A stretch of DNA of 64,000 nucleotides. It comes from Pleurodeles waltl. Its lineage: Eukaryota > Chordata > Amphibia > Caudata > Salamandridae. The notes below the pieces were generated by a model that ran no database searches, had not been told where the DNA came from, and was given only the letters and a program-made list of their open reading frames with translations. The stretch spans positions 772,469,138 through 772,533,137 of the forward strand of contig NC_090438.1 of the NCBI RefSeq assembly GCF_031143425.1, in the 5' to 3' direction. The translations under genes were made by a program, and so were the position numbers. Positions 34,933 through 45,365 of this stretch are shown in pieces. Each line of letters opens with the position of its first letter. Within the stretch, counting starts at the first letter, position 1.

Positions 34933-36241
34933 GTGGAACCAATTAAGATTACTCTGAAGCCGAATGTAGTGTTTCCGCAGCTTCCACAGTATAACATGGC
35001 ACAAGATGTTCTGATGAAAGTGGCGCAAATAATTGGAGATTTTCTAAAACAAGGGGTCTTAAAAGAAGTGTTGAGCAGTCCATGTAATTCACTGATAATG
35101 GGCTTGAAGAAGCCATGTGGGAAAGTACGCATTGTGCAGGACTTGCGAAAAGGGAATTATATGGTGGTCAAGTGTTGTCCTGTAGTACCAAATCCAGCAG
35201 TAATACTGTTTCAGATTCCATGCGACGCAGAGTGGTTCACAGTGGTTGATTTGTCACAAGCTTCCTTTTTCTGTTCCTCTTCATGAGGATAGTCAGTTTT
35301 GTTTTAGTTTCAAATTCCTAGACAGAATCTACAGCTGGTGCAGGCTTCCTCAAGGGTACACAGAGTCACCGTCACTGTACCAATTGACTCTAGTGCAGTA
35401 CATTGATGATTTGCTGATTGCATCCAGGACAAGGGACGAGTGTAAGTACGACTCGATTGCCCTGCTGAATCATTTGGGAAAGATTAGACATAAAGTGTCC
35501 TCTTTGAAACTGCAGTACTGTCAGAAATCTGTGAAATATTTGGGACACCAGATTGAGAAAGGGTCAAGGAGAATCTCCAGAGAGAGGATTGCAATGATTC
35601 TGCAGTGAAGTCCACCGACTTCACAGATAGATGTCAGAATGTTTCTGGGAATGGTAGGTTATTGTCATCAGTGGATTCCAAATTTTGCTGAGATTGCCAA
35701 ACCATTGCAGCAGCTGACACACAAAGATGTTACAGATCCCATAATTTCAGATGAAGATCAGATGAAAGCGTTCACTGAGTTGAGAGAGAGTTTGTGCAGA
35801 GCTCCAATGTTGGGAATGCCTGATTACACAAAGCCATTCACATTGTTTTGTCATGAACGTGATGCCTGTTCTTTGTCTGTTTTGACACAGGTACATGGAG
35901 GTGCTTATTGCCCAGTAGCCTATTTTTCAGCTACCTTGGACCCAGTCGCAGCAGCTTTACCAGGTTGTCTGCGTGCCGTTGCCACAGTTGGTCAATGTCT
36001 TTCTCAATGTGAGGGAGTATTGATGGGATACCTTTTGACGGTAATGGTACCACACTCTGTTGAGATTTTACTGACAAGAACGAAAACACAGTATTTGACT
36101 GGTGCAAGACTGACAAGGTATGAGACGAGCATATTAGGTGCTCCAAATGTAACATTGAAAAGATGTGCAGTGTCGAACCCAGCAACATTACTTGCAAGTG
36201 ATACTGTTGAAATTGAAAAAGGAGAAAGACATGGAGCATGA
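34933..36241 (+). pseudogene. ERV1 reverse transcriptase, broken
   Basis: Pol RT copies viral RNA into DNA. Frames 34933-35286, 35246-35608 and 35639-36241 carry it. Visible blocks are the N-terminal LKEVLSSPCN and GKVRIVQDLR, the first catalytic region TVVDLSQA followed after a frameshift by FSVPLHEDSQFCFSF, the LPQGYTESPSLY turn, and the catalytic YIDD at 35399-35410. The stretch between SPSLYQ and QYIDD is about 20 residues shorter than usual, which implies a deletion. The connection region (LGHQIEKGSRRIS, then the LGMVGYCHQWIPNFAEIAKPL thumb-like block) follows after a stop. Non-functional. Confidence 0.8.
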
Positions 36242-36289
36242 TTTTCTTGAGGTAACTGAGCTGTGTACAAAACCAAGGCCTGATATCAG

Positions 36290-36863
36290 AGATACCTGAT
36301 TGGAAGAAAATTATCAAATTGTCTTTGTTGATGGCTTGTGTCTCAGAGATGGTACAGTGACATTGAGAACAGGATATGCTGTATGCGCAATCACAGGTAC
36401 ATAAGAAGCTTCCTGGCTTCGAGGTGTATATTATGCACAAGTGGCAGAATTGGTAGCTCTTACTAGAGCATGCCATGTTTCTACAAGACTGAGAGTCACA
36501 ATCTATACTGACAGCCAATATGGATTTGGAATTGTTCATGATTTTGGTCAATTGTGGTCACAAAGAGGTTTTCCGACTTCTACTGGTACACCAGTAAGAA
36601 ATGGCGACAAGATAAAAGAGTTGTTGTATGCAATACAGTTACCTGAAAAAATTGCCATGGTAAAATATAGTGCACATCAAAAAGGCCCAAGATTACATCT
36701 CACTGGGAAATGGATATGCGGAGCACGTCACAAGGTTTTGCACATTCAACTGTGTATCGTTCAAAGACAAGCAGGTATTGATGCCAGAAGAAGACAACAC
36801 ATGTACAAGTTTTGCATTGAAAGTGATCGATACTCTGGAAGAGTTGAAAACATTGCAAAGTAA
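36290..36863 (+). pseudogene. ERV1 RNase H, broken
   Basis: The FVDGLCLRDGTV start (FVDGS-like, first Asp), AELVALTRA (Glu), YTDSQYGFG (Asp) and AHQKGP blocks are in RNase H order. A stop near 36401 and a later frameshift interrupt it. It follows RT after about 50 bp of degraded sequence. Confidence 0.75.
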
Positions 36864-36904
36864 TGTTGACAAAGAAGAGAAACGTCTTTGAGCTAAAATG
36901 AAAT

Positions 36905-38010
36905 GTGCCCAACGTCCTGACGAGATTTGGGTTTCTGAAGAGGGTCAGATGGTCCTGCCAAATAAGTTATTGTCGCAAATGGCCCGTTATTATCATGGCC
37001 AGGCGCACATTGGAAGGGATGCCATGGTTAGATTGTTTAAGATTGACTGGTTTAACCCTAAATTCAGGTAGGCAGCAGAGGCAGTGTGTCTTCGCTGTAT
37101 AGTTTGTCAGCAACTAAACGTGGGAAAAGGGACAGTGGTGAATTTGAGCCACACTGGAAGAACAGGAGGTCCATTCAGCAGAATGCAACTGGATTTCATT
37201 GAAATGCTTGCATGTGGAGTTTTGAAGTACGTGTTGGTGATGGTGTGTGTCTTTAGTCACTGGATTGAAGCATACCCTACAAGAAGAAATGACAGTCTCA
37301 CAGTAGCAAAGCTGTTGCTTAGGGAGTTGATACCATGTTTTGGGTTTCCGATCTCTTTAGAATCAGATAGGGGGAACTCACTTTAATAACGAGGTGATTA
37401 AACTCTTATGTGCAGCACTAAACATCGAGCAAAAGATGCATTGTAGCTACTGCCCTAAAGCATCAGGACTGGTGGAACAGATTAATGGTACCTTGAAATC
37501 AAGAACTGCAAAGATGTGAGCAGACACAAATCTGAAATTACCAGATGCATTGCCTTTGGAGTTGATGTTGATGAGAAACACACCTGACAGGAAGACAGGG
37601 CTGTCGCCCCATGAGAATCTCATGGGCAGAGCAATGAGATTACCAGCAGTTCCAGCCAATGTACTTGTTAACATTACAGATGATATGGTGTTGGACTACT
37701 GCAAGGGTCTGGCTGATGTGGTTGCTCTTTCTCTCAGCAGGTGCAGGTCACCACCCTGCCACCCATCCACGATCCAGGGCACAACCTGAGAGCCAGTGAC
37801 TGGGTCGTTGTCAGAAAGCATGTTTGTAAGACTTGTTTGGAGCCACGTTGGAGGGGTCCTTACCAGGTGGTGTTAACAACTACCACAGCTGTGAAGTGTG
37901 TAGGACTCCCGAACTGGATTCACGCGAGCCATACAAAGAGAGTAGTATGTCCAACAGATCATGAAGAAGTGTTGTTGAAAGTACCAACAACAGCAAAAAA
38001 GGTTACCTGA
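36905..38010 (+). pseudogene. ERV1 integrase, broken
   Basis: Integrase would insert the viral DNA. Frames 36905-37102, 37084-37386, 37550-37789 and 37741-38010 carry an HHCC zinc-binding region (H...H then CLRCIVCQ), the core with QLDFIEM (first Asp), LESDRGN (second Asp, just before a frameshift) and SGLVEQINGTLK (Glu), and a C-terminal GPY-type domain (RWRGPYQVVLTTTTAVK...WIHASHTKRV). The GPY region and its spacing are typical of gammaretrovirus-like integrases. At least three frameshifts or stops are present. Confidence 0.8.
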
Positions 38011-38053
38011 GCCAGAAAAAGAGCCAACAGAGCCTGAAGTTGAACCAGAGCTT

Positions 38054-38623
38054 GTGGAAGATGGTTCCATTACCCCTGTAAGAGACAAGAGTGAAGAATT
38101 ACAGGAGGGTGTACAAGAACCAATCTTGACTGATACAGCAGGAGAGCCTAGCTCAGCAGAGGTTCTCCCAGAAGCAGATGGTGCTGAAACGCAGACAGAG
38201 CAAGTGCCAGACCAAGAGGGGGAAAGAGTTGAGACTGATCAAAGTCAAAGTGATCTGACTCCTCCTGAACCCCTTGCAGGTCCATCAAGAGAAAACACCA
38301 TAGAGAAAGAGGAGATGAGTCCAATCTTGAGAAGAATATTGACAGATGGAACAAGAAAAGGAGATAATTGGCCTGGATCGCAGATTGGGAAGAAATAGGA
38401 ACTAGTCATAAATGAAACAATAGAGTAAGTGGACACTATGAGAAAGGAAGATTTAAGTGAAGGAGAACTAAGTAGTGATCGAAGGTTGAAAAGAAAGAGA
38501 ATAGCAAGTCGACGCTACTCAGGTCCTGAATGGGCATATGCAACTACCAATGAATGGCAACATGAGTTTATGTCTTTTTGTTTTGATAGAGAAGTTCCGA
38601 GTCAGTATTTTGTTGTAACCTGA
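38054..38623 (+). pseudogene. ERV1 linker/env leader region
   Basis: Open frames 38054-38398 (very acidic, Glu/Pro-rich, continuing the integrase tail) and 38429-38623 (basic, then W-rich). They lie where the pol tail and the env leader overlap in related proviruses. Function cannot be assigned. Confidence 0.4.
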
Positions 38624-38882
38624 AGGTAATCAGGAAGCTGAATTGTTGAGCTAATCTGGAAAAACTTAAGAAAGAGACTGTTGGAAATAAAACCGAAAGA
38701 GACATTGATAACCTGATTTGACAATTGAAAACCGGATGTGAAAAGTTGCTAATCGATTTTGACAAAGGAAAAGGGGTTTTGGATGTGAAACTGAACTGTG
38801 AGAAAATAATTTTTCTTCTTTTTTTGATTTTTTACTGCACTTTATCTAAGAGTTACTTCTGCTTTCTGATTCTTTACAGATC

Positions 38883-39859
38883 ATGGCTGAGCTAAATAAT
38901 CAAGATAAAAATATTAGGCGCTGTAGATACATGAGTATTGGATTGGCAATCGTGTGTGGAATAATGTTTATAGTGATGATTGTGGGAATGACTGTTCGTG
39001 ATATGAAAAGAGCTACTATTATTTGTGCTCCTGAAACTACTACACTAACAGCTTTAGAAAGGTGTAAGCTAGATGAGAAGTACTCGCATGACTGTACTAA
39101 TGCTCAAGGAGAGCTTTCTTCTAATGTTTTCTATCGCTTGTTGAGTGAGTATCTTGAAACAATGGATGCAAGGAATTGTCTTGTGTGTATGCAAATTCCT
39201 TTGTCAGTAGAAGAAGGGGTTACGTACCTTAGTCTTCCGCTAACATATGGAATAAGCTGTAGTTTGCAACTAACAAGATTCTATAACCAAGAGTACATAC
39301 AGTATTTTTATTCAAACTACGATGTTGTGTTTTGGTTTGTTCCTATTACTAGATATCTGAGTAAAGTAGCTAGAGAGCACGATATAGTGCTAGTTAGAGG
39401 ATTCTTTGAGCCTACACTAACATTCGGAACCGCATACGCGCATAAGAATAACCTGACATGCTTGCTTACCTTTGGAAAAGAGCTTTATATGGCATACGGA
39501 TGACAGGGGAAAAGCATTCAAAGAAAAATTAGAAAAATGTTTAGAGAAAAGGACTTACAAGAATGATTATGCTTACACTGCTATTAAAACGCAAGGGGAA
39601 TTAGCATTAGATGCATTACATGTAGGGAAGCTTTATATATAGGCCAAAATCACACAATGACACTTTATTTGTGGGAATGAGTGAATGTAGGCATGTGTTT
39701 TTGTTTCAGAGTAAGTGGACTATTATGCTGAATGGTCAGGACCCTGCGATTCCTGGGATCTATTATATTTGTGGACTTAATGCTTATTTTCGTCTTCCAA
39801 GAGGATGGTATGGGACATGTTATTTGGGGATAGTTTTCCCTAACATTTACCAGATAGAT
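38883..39859 (+). pseudogene. ERV1 env surface-subunit fragment, transmembrane part absent
   Basis: A 206-codon frame starts at ATG 38883 with a hydrophobic signal-anchor-like segment (about residues 17-37), then a Cys-containing ectodomain with an NCLVC motif resembling the CxxC of retroviral surface subunits. A stop at 39501-39503 and frameshifts follow. The part at 39671-39865 retains a GIYYICGL...LPRGWYGTCYLG segment that is typical of env surface proteins shortly before the cleavage site. The 3' LTR starts directly after this, so the cleavage site, the whole transmembrane subunit and the polypurine tract are missing. Confidence 0.7.
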
Positions 39860-41301
39860 TGGTGAAGCAGATATGCTAATTAGAAATTATTAATGAATGT
39901 TTATGCGTTTTGCTTAACAAAAAGTTCATACAGAAATTAATTGAAGAGAAAATAATGTGCACGTTTAAAAATTTGCCCACTGGGAGAGGTAGCCACTTAT
40001 ACAAATTTATACTAAAATGATTAAAAATGCGTAAAATAATGGAAATGTATAATAATGATGTAGTAATGTGCCATAATGAGATGTATAACCGATGTTTTGC
40101 ATTAGATCGTAGAAGTTAACTTAGCCAAAGTCGTGGCCTACTTGCCAGGCCTCATGCAGAAGCAGGATTAATAAACGCACAATGTAGAAGTTGCTGGTGC
40201 ATATGAACTGTGTGCTTAGCTAGAATTTTCTGCAATGCAGACATGAGATGAAGTCAATTTGATACAATTATGTGTAGAGTAGGCTGAATGTACTTTCCCA
40301 GGACTTGAACAATAGAGACACTGACTGAAGAGAAACATGCAACATTTTCGATACCTGAAGAGCCAGATGATGAAGACATCGTACAGTGGACCAATCCATG
40401 AACTGAGAAAAACGAAATATTAGAACTCTTAGATATGTAGAATAAAATGTATTGGGTAACGTCACAAATGGAGAACGGATTGACCAATTAGGAATTAAGG
40501 GGATGGACTGAAAAACTCTAATAAAATGTCATGACAAGGGGCTAAAACTTCAGATGCGAGGGGTGAATGCGGATGACGTCAAGAGACGCAGTTCGAGATT
40601 CTGTCATTGGGCTCATGCTCTTGAGAGCCTGATGCGTTGCTGATCTATTGATGACCTGAAGACGAAGACTGACTTTGTTGCTGATCCATTTTGTGGATAG
40701 GGAGCTATGACAATGTGACTCATTAACTTTGTGCATTTCCTTCTAGGTACCAACTGCGCTGTTTTATAGTTTTTCTTCAAGCTAGATGTTTTCCAAAATC
40801 ATGTTTTCTAAATTGTTTCGCATGAAGTCCCACATGCTGATGCTAATCTGGGTTAGGTAGGTTTCTTCGGGGTGACGTGGACAGTGACAAATGATTGACA
40901 AACTGATTGCTGAACTCTGCTATTAATGCTGATATATTCATCCTTGTGGGCTTACACTGAAGATTTGATCACGTTTTCTCAAGTTCTAATTAGATTGTGT
41001 TACTGGTGGTCACTAACAAATTCTGAGCTGATTAAATAAAGTTTGAGTTAACCGAATGCATAAGCATTGTAATTAATAGGGAAATAAAAATTGTTAAACG
41101 CTTTATTGAGTTGTGGTTATTCATGAATTATTGTGATATTTGGCTAATAACATGATTTTCTTAGTGGTTATTGATTGATTACATTGATTACTAATGTCAC
41201 TGGTCATTACATGACTAGGATACTCCATACGATCCAAAAGGTTCATCGGCCTATACGCGTCCCTTTGTAAGTTTACTTATTAAGGACCGGGCGCATTTGC
41301 A
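39860..41301 (+). repeat. ERV1 3' LTR
   Basis: Begins TGGTGAAGCAG, one change from the TGTTGAAGCAG of the 5' LTR, and ends GCGCATTTGCA. It is followed by the CATC duplication at 41302-41305. Several small indels against the 5' LTR, for example near 40200 and 40330. Confidence 0.85.
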
Positions 41302-41548
41302 CATCTATGCACCCAGGATCTGGAACAACATTGTCTTTATCATGACTATCCCAATGATGCTCCTATTGAGAAAAGAGTTGAGATGCACTTCTTTAAAGAA
41401 CACTACATCAGAAAGCATTAACAGTCCACAAGCCAGCCACCTCACCTTTCACTTATCGACTTTATGATGGACTTTGTCTGTGTACAGAGTTCTGCTGCCT
41501 TTTGGCTAGGTTTGTCCCATAGAAATACCACAAACATACATACATATT
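41302..41548 (+). pseudogene. Old CR1/L2-like LINE, piece 4 of 4 (C-terminus and 3' tail)
   Basis: Directly after ERV1 the translation reads IYAPRIWNNI, then after a frameshift PNDAPIEKRVEMHFFKEH. This is the C-terminal A.R.WN.LP...F...LK..LF block of CR1/L2-type ORF2. The 3' end has CCATAGAAATACCACAAACATACATACAT (41518-41546), a typical L2-like 3' terminus with a short ACAT microsatellite. Joined to piece 3 across the CATC target site it restores the expected order. Confidence 0.65.
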
Positions 41549-43849
41549 ATAAAGCCATTGAGTATAACCCCTAATAACAGGCGCTTGAACAAAACTTACA
41601 TCTGAGAATTGCTGTACACTCCTAATTTGGGGTGGTTTTTAATCCAGTCACTCAGTGGTAACAACCATTTCCAATATCAAACATCTCAGGCAACAGCATG
41701 CAGAAGTGACCTTAACCGCTTATTTCTTCACACAGGGAGGAGACTGGTGAAACTGTTAAAACAAGCTTATGAACCCAAAATACCAGCCATGTCTTTTTTG
41801 TATGGTAATCTGGAAAAAAAAAAATTCAATAAGACACAGTGCACCAACCTGGTTTATCAGGCAAGATCAAGGCCTAGTAGGGATTGAGACAAAAGCTAAC
41901 CCAACTGTAGTGAACCGGTGGTATAGATTGTTTCATACACCTCAAGTTTTGAGCACATCAAGTCTATGTAAAAAAATCAACGAATTCAGTATTCAAAACT
42001 ATACATTTTATATAAAACAACACTGAAATCAGGGCCTTAAACGAAGATGTACAACTGGAAACCTCAAGTTGGAGATCTCTAAAAGAAGTCTTACAAGTAG
42101 AAGACAAAATATGTCGTTTTTAGAAATGACAGTTCTTAGTGTGATTCAAAACCAACTTTATTTGATGTAACAAATGCTATAACAGAATTTAAAATGTAGT
42201 TTTACTTGGAGAAATTAAATAACTCGGAAATAACGCGCTTGTTCCTGAATTTACGCACTGGGAGCTACCTTCCTCTTGAAGAGAAAATGGGTCTCTGGAA
42301 GAAGATATCCAAATAAAATCAAAAATGTAGCCTTTAGGGCAATGGAATTCAGAATACTAAGCATGTGAATTTAAATTGTCCTATGTTAAAATCTTTACGG
42401 ACTCGTTACATGCGAAAAATCTATTTGAATTTGGGATGTAAAATATTTGCAGCTGTATTAAATGTAATCAATGCTCCAAGTGATAAATCCAATGTTTAGT
42501 ATGTAGTCTTTTTATTAAGCTGTTCAGCTATATGAATTTTTTGCTCCAGAAATATTTTTTTAAGAATGCATTATTTGTTAACGCCTTGTGTGCTTTATTT
42601 GTTTTTTGTTTAAAGCTAACATCAACGTGTATACAAATCTAACAGAACTCATCGCGTCTCAGGGCTCGGAAAAACAATTATGCGAGTAATACTACACACA
42701 AATTGCAGCCAAAAACTGTTTGCACTAACTGATATAAGCAGCAGTGAGGGTACTGTGCTGACTCTAAATAATGCTGAAGAAAATGTACTTTTGCTTATTG
42801 GAATTAAATGTTTGACCAAAGCACGGTATATAGACGATGAAATGTCTTGTTTAGTTATCTTTGTCGTTTGCGTGTTGTCAACGCACTTAATAAAGCAAAT
42901 TAAAGGAATTTCTCAAAAAATGTTAAAAGCAGCGCCATGAAACAACTGGCGTTCTAACACTTCATAAAGTAATACAAAAACACACCTTTATCCAAACCAC
43001 GCCACATGCCAACATTCCCGATTTAAAATAGCTTTGTTCTGCTTACAGTTTCATCCGTTTTGTTTAAAGTTAAACAAGCAATTAAACGAACAAATATGTT
43101 ATCGGTTCCCCGATATTTGCATGTTTGCTGGTGCTCCACAAGCAGCAGTAGGTGTCTGTACCTACACTGCACACGCCTGCACGCCCTCTAGGGCACAGGT
43201 AAGTGCATTCAACAGCTGAAAATGTGCACCCCACTTATCAATCTACTCTACAGGCCCATTTCAAGAGTTTCAATTCCGCACTTCATCGGTATGTGTCACA
43301 CTTGATCGGTGCCTCTGTGGTGGTCTTTCGTTAGAAGATAGCTTAGTACTGCATCAAGACGACAACAGGCACACGATCACCCACCTGCACAGATGAAAAC
43401 ACTTGTTTGTCTTGCCACAGCCTACTTGTCTTCCCTCTATGTCTATACAAAAGTGCTTGGGACTGACGAGAGAAGGGTGCTTGGTCTCCTGTAGCGGATG
43501 CGACATCTACTGGTAGCAGGTGCGCAACGCGGGCACAACCCTAAATTCAAAGATAAATCCAAACGTGCTCCTCTGTGTTTTAGCGAATAATTTTGTCATC
43601 CTCGTAGTAAGGTTTTTGCCAAAATCATTTTACTGGTAAGTGGTTAGGCTAATTACCACAGTCATAAATGTTAACGTAGGGGCCATATTGGACTATAAAA
43701 TATCCGGCTTCCATAACCAAACGATTGGCAGGGGCCAAAGTAAACATACTTAATAAATATATTTTAGAAAGTAACTGGCAGTAAACGGGAAGTTTCAACG
43801 CTGCAATTAGTTAATAACATTTTTAAAAAGTTTAAACTAAACACTAGTT
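41549..43849. other. Unassigned DNA upstream of NOL7
   Basis: No exon, repeat terminus or LINE motif that I can support. In human the gene upstream of NOL7 in the same orientation is SIRT5; I looked for a conserved C-terminal sirtuin exon here and in the rest of the left half and did not see one. Confidence 0.4.
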
Positions 43850-44150
43850 ATAACAATGGACCAATACACGAATGTCAGACGAAATAATAGCACTGTACAC
43901 CCTTACACAATGTTATTAAAAAGGCCTTCTAACCTCGTCTTTTGGAAGAGGAGTGTAGCAACCGGAAGCAACTTTGGCGTTTTGGCTGTCCTTTCGGTGT
44001 ATAGTTATTTTCCAGATCTCAGCCGTCCTCTTTCTTATTCTAAATTCACTGTAGATTTGGAGGCGGGACAGTTCAGTAACGGGAAATGACGCCCGGGTTC
44101 AGAGGTGAATAGTGGTAGGGGAAGCCCTTGCGTGTACACGAGACGGCAAC
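43850..44150 (+). promoter_or_regulatory. Probable NOL7 promoter and 5' untranslated region
   Basis: GC content rises towards the start codon. An ETS-type site ACCGGAAGC lies at 43961-43969, about 190 bp before the ATG. The start codon context CAACATGGCGGA matches both a good Kozak context and the YY1-type AANATGGCGG element often found at the 5' end of TATA-less housekeeping genes. No TATA box is evident. The transcription start site is not determined. The small frames here are not considered coding. Confidence 0.55.
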
Positions 44151-44272
44151 ATGGCGGACCCCGAAACAGAGGAGCTTAACAGTGATGATGAGGCTCCCGA
44201 ACAGGTCACCTTCCAGCAGAGTCGGCAGGATGCGGCGGAGAATCTGAAGAGAGCGACCCAAGCTTTGCAGAG
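44151..44272 (+). CDS. NOL7: NOL7 exon 1 (nucleolar protein 7, N-terminus)
   Basis: NOL7 is a small basic nucleolar protein involved in ribosome biogenesis. The ATG at 44151 (context CAACATGG) opens 40 codons plus two bases, then a splice donor AG|GTGATG at 44272/44273. The peptide is acidic at first (ETEELNSDDEAPEQVTF), then helical (QSRQDAAENLKRATQALQ). The DDEAPE-x-x-TF signature followed by a helical linker is how I recall the human NOL7 N-terminus. The last two bases AG join the first base of exon 2 (G) to give AGG, Arg, in phase. The N-terminus is shorter than in human as I remember it, where a longer low-conservation stretch precedes DDEAPE. This is the only host gene I recognise in the window. 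A stop in the same frame right after the donor (TGA) excludes simple read-through. Confidence 0.85.
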
Positions 44273-44684
44273 GTGATGAGCGGTTCTGTTGTGCGGGAAG
44301 TGGGTCTTTACCTCGGGCTTTTAAGTGTTCCTCGCTAAGAGCATGGCAAGCCCTTGTGGTTAGTGTAAAAGTGTTGTATTGCGCATATTACTAGAGGTTC
44401 TTTAATCAGTGTCTCTAATAATACACGTTACTTTTCTTTGATCACTGGAGCGGTAGTGGCAGAGAACACAACGTAATGATTTCATATGTGCATGCTCCCC
44501 TTAATTAGGACACATTTCTCGACTTAATGTTTTGAATGATTTCATTTGCATGCTTCCCTATATAAGAACCCATTTCTCCTGATTTGCTGCAATAAGCAGC
44601 TTAGTTTCCTCAGTCGTTTTTTAAAAATAACGCATCTTATTGAATTTTGCGTGAGATAGAAAAGATAGTGCACATTAGCAATAC
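44273..44684 (+). other. NOL7 intron 1, 5' part
   Basis: Starts GTGATGAG. No feature recognised before the DIRS element. Intron 1 as a whole runs to 56967 (12,695 bp) and ends TTTTCTTTTCTTACAG. Confidence 0.75.
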
Positions 44685-44757
44685 AATGTAGATTTTCCTA
44701 GTCTCTTGACGGGAAGTCTTAATTTTATTAAAGACACGGAGGCGAGTATTATGGAGT

Positions 44758-44926
44758 ATTATGCGTTTCTTTTCTTACTTTATTAAATAGCAGCAGTAAA
44801 GAAACTACAGTTCCCATAAGGCAAAGTGAAAAGAGCCAATGGGAACAAAAACGTGTACAACAATAATGAACCAATACACATAGGGTATTATGACATCACT
44901 TGACTGCGAACAGCCCTCTTTTTTTG
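44758..44926. repeat. DIRS left inverted terminal repeat
   Basis: About 169 bp, near-identical to the reverse complement of 52681-52849 (for example TTACTTTATTAAATAGCAGC and TAGGGTATTATGACATCACT are shared). Confidence 0.85.
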
Positions 44927-45199
44927 CGAGCGGTCAGTCTGAATTAAACAAAGGAAATGTGGCAAAAATAATAAGTATAGCCAAAGTAAAGGCTAACAGT
45001 TCAAAACAAAAGTTCAACACTCCAGAAAATGGAGAATGATCGGAGCAAGGAGGATCCGTGACTAAATGAACTCTGGTAGGAGAGACCGTAGATAGGAGAC
45101 TGGAGCACTAGGACGAAGATGATGTTTTATGATGATGGTTGTATCGCTGGCGCTGAGGCTAAAACAAGGGAGGGAAAAGATAACAAGTGTTACACCCAA

Positions 45200-45305
45200 G
45201 TGGAGGAATAATACTCGCCTCCGTATCTTTAATAAAATTAAGACTTTCTGTCAAGAGACTAGGAAAATCTACATTTTATGGCAAGACCGGAGGCTCCTAT
45301 TATGC
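45200..45305. repeat. DIRS internal complementary region (circle-junction copy)
   Basis: 45200-45275 is the reverse complement of the left outer end (from 44685), and 45270-45305 is the reverse complement of the right outer end (to 52877). The two halves overlap at TACATT, the complement of the AATGTA found at both element tips. This is the template for regenerating ends from a circular intermediate in the DIRS replication model. Confidence 0.85.
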
Positions 45306-45365
45306 AAGTTCAAAGCATATTAATTACATTCAATGATACATTATCAACAGGTTTGCAATAAAAAA

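Larger units (their letters stand above)
26752..41301 (+). mobile_element. ERV1: decayed retrovirus-like provirus with two LTRs
   Basis: A 14.5-kb provirus (about 12.4 kb without its nested insert) in the order LTR, primer binding site, leader, gag, protease, RT, RNase H, integrase, env, LTR. The LTRs (26752-28219 and 39860-41301) are flanked by a 4-bp duplication CATC at 26748-26751 and 41302-41305. Gag with a PPPY motif and a zinc knuckle, a GPY-type integrase C-terminus and a 4-bp duplication fit a gamma/epsilon-type retrovirus. All genes carry frameshifts or stops, and the two LTRs differ by many substitutions and small indels, so the copy is old and non-functional. It is inserted in an old LINE and is itself interrupted by ERV2. 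Confidence 0.85.

Noticed and set aside
43856..44089. Small upstream frame before NOL7
   Set aside because: No family resemblance, and it ends before the NOL7 start; probably promoter DNA.
1..44150. SIRT5, the expected upstream neighbour of NOL7
   Set aside because: I saw no conserved sirtuin segment with splice sites on either strand; it is probably further upstream in this expanded genome.
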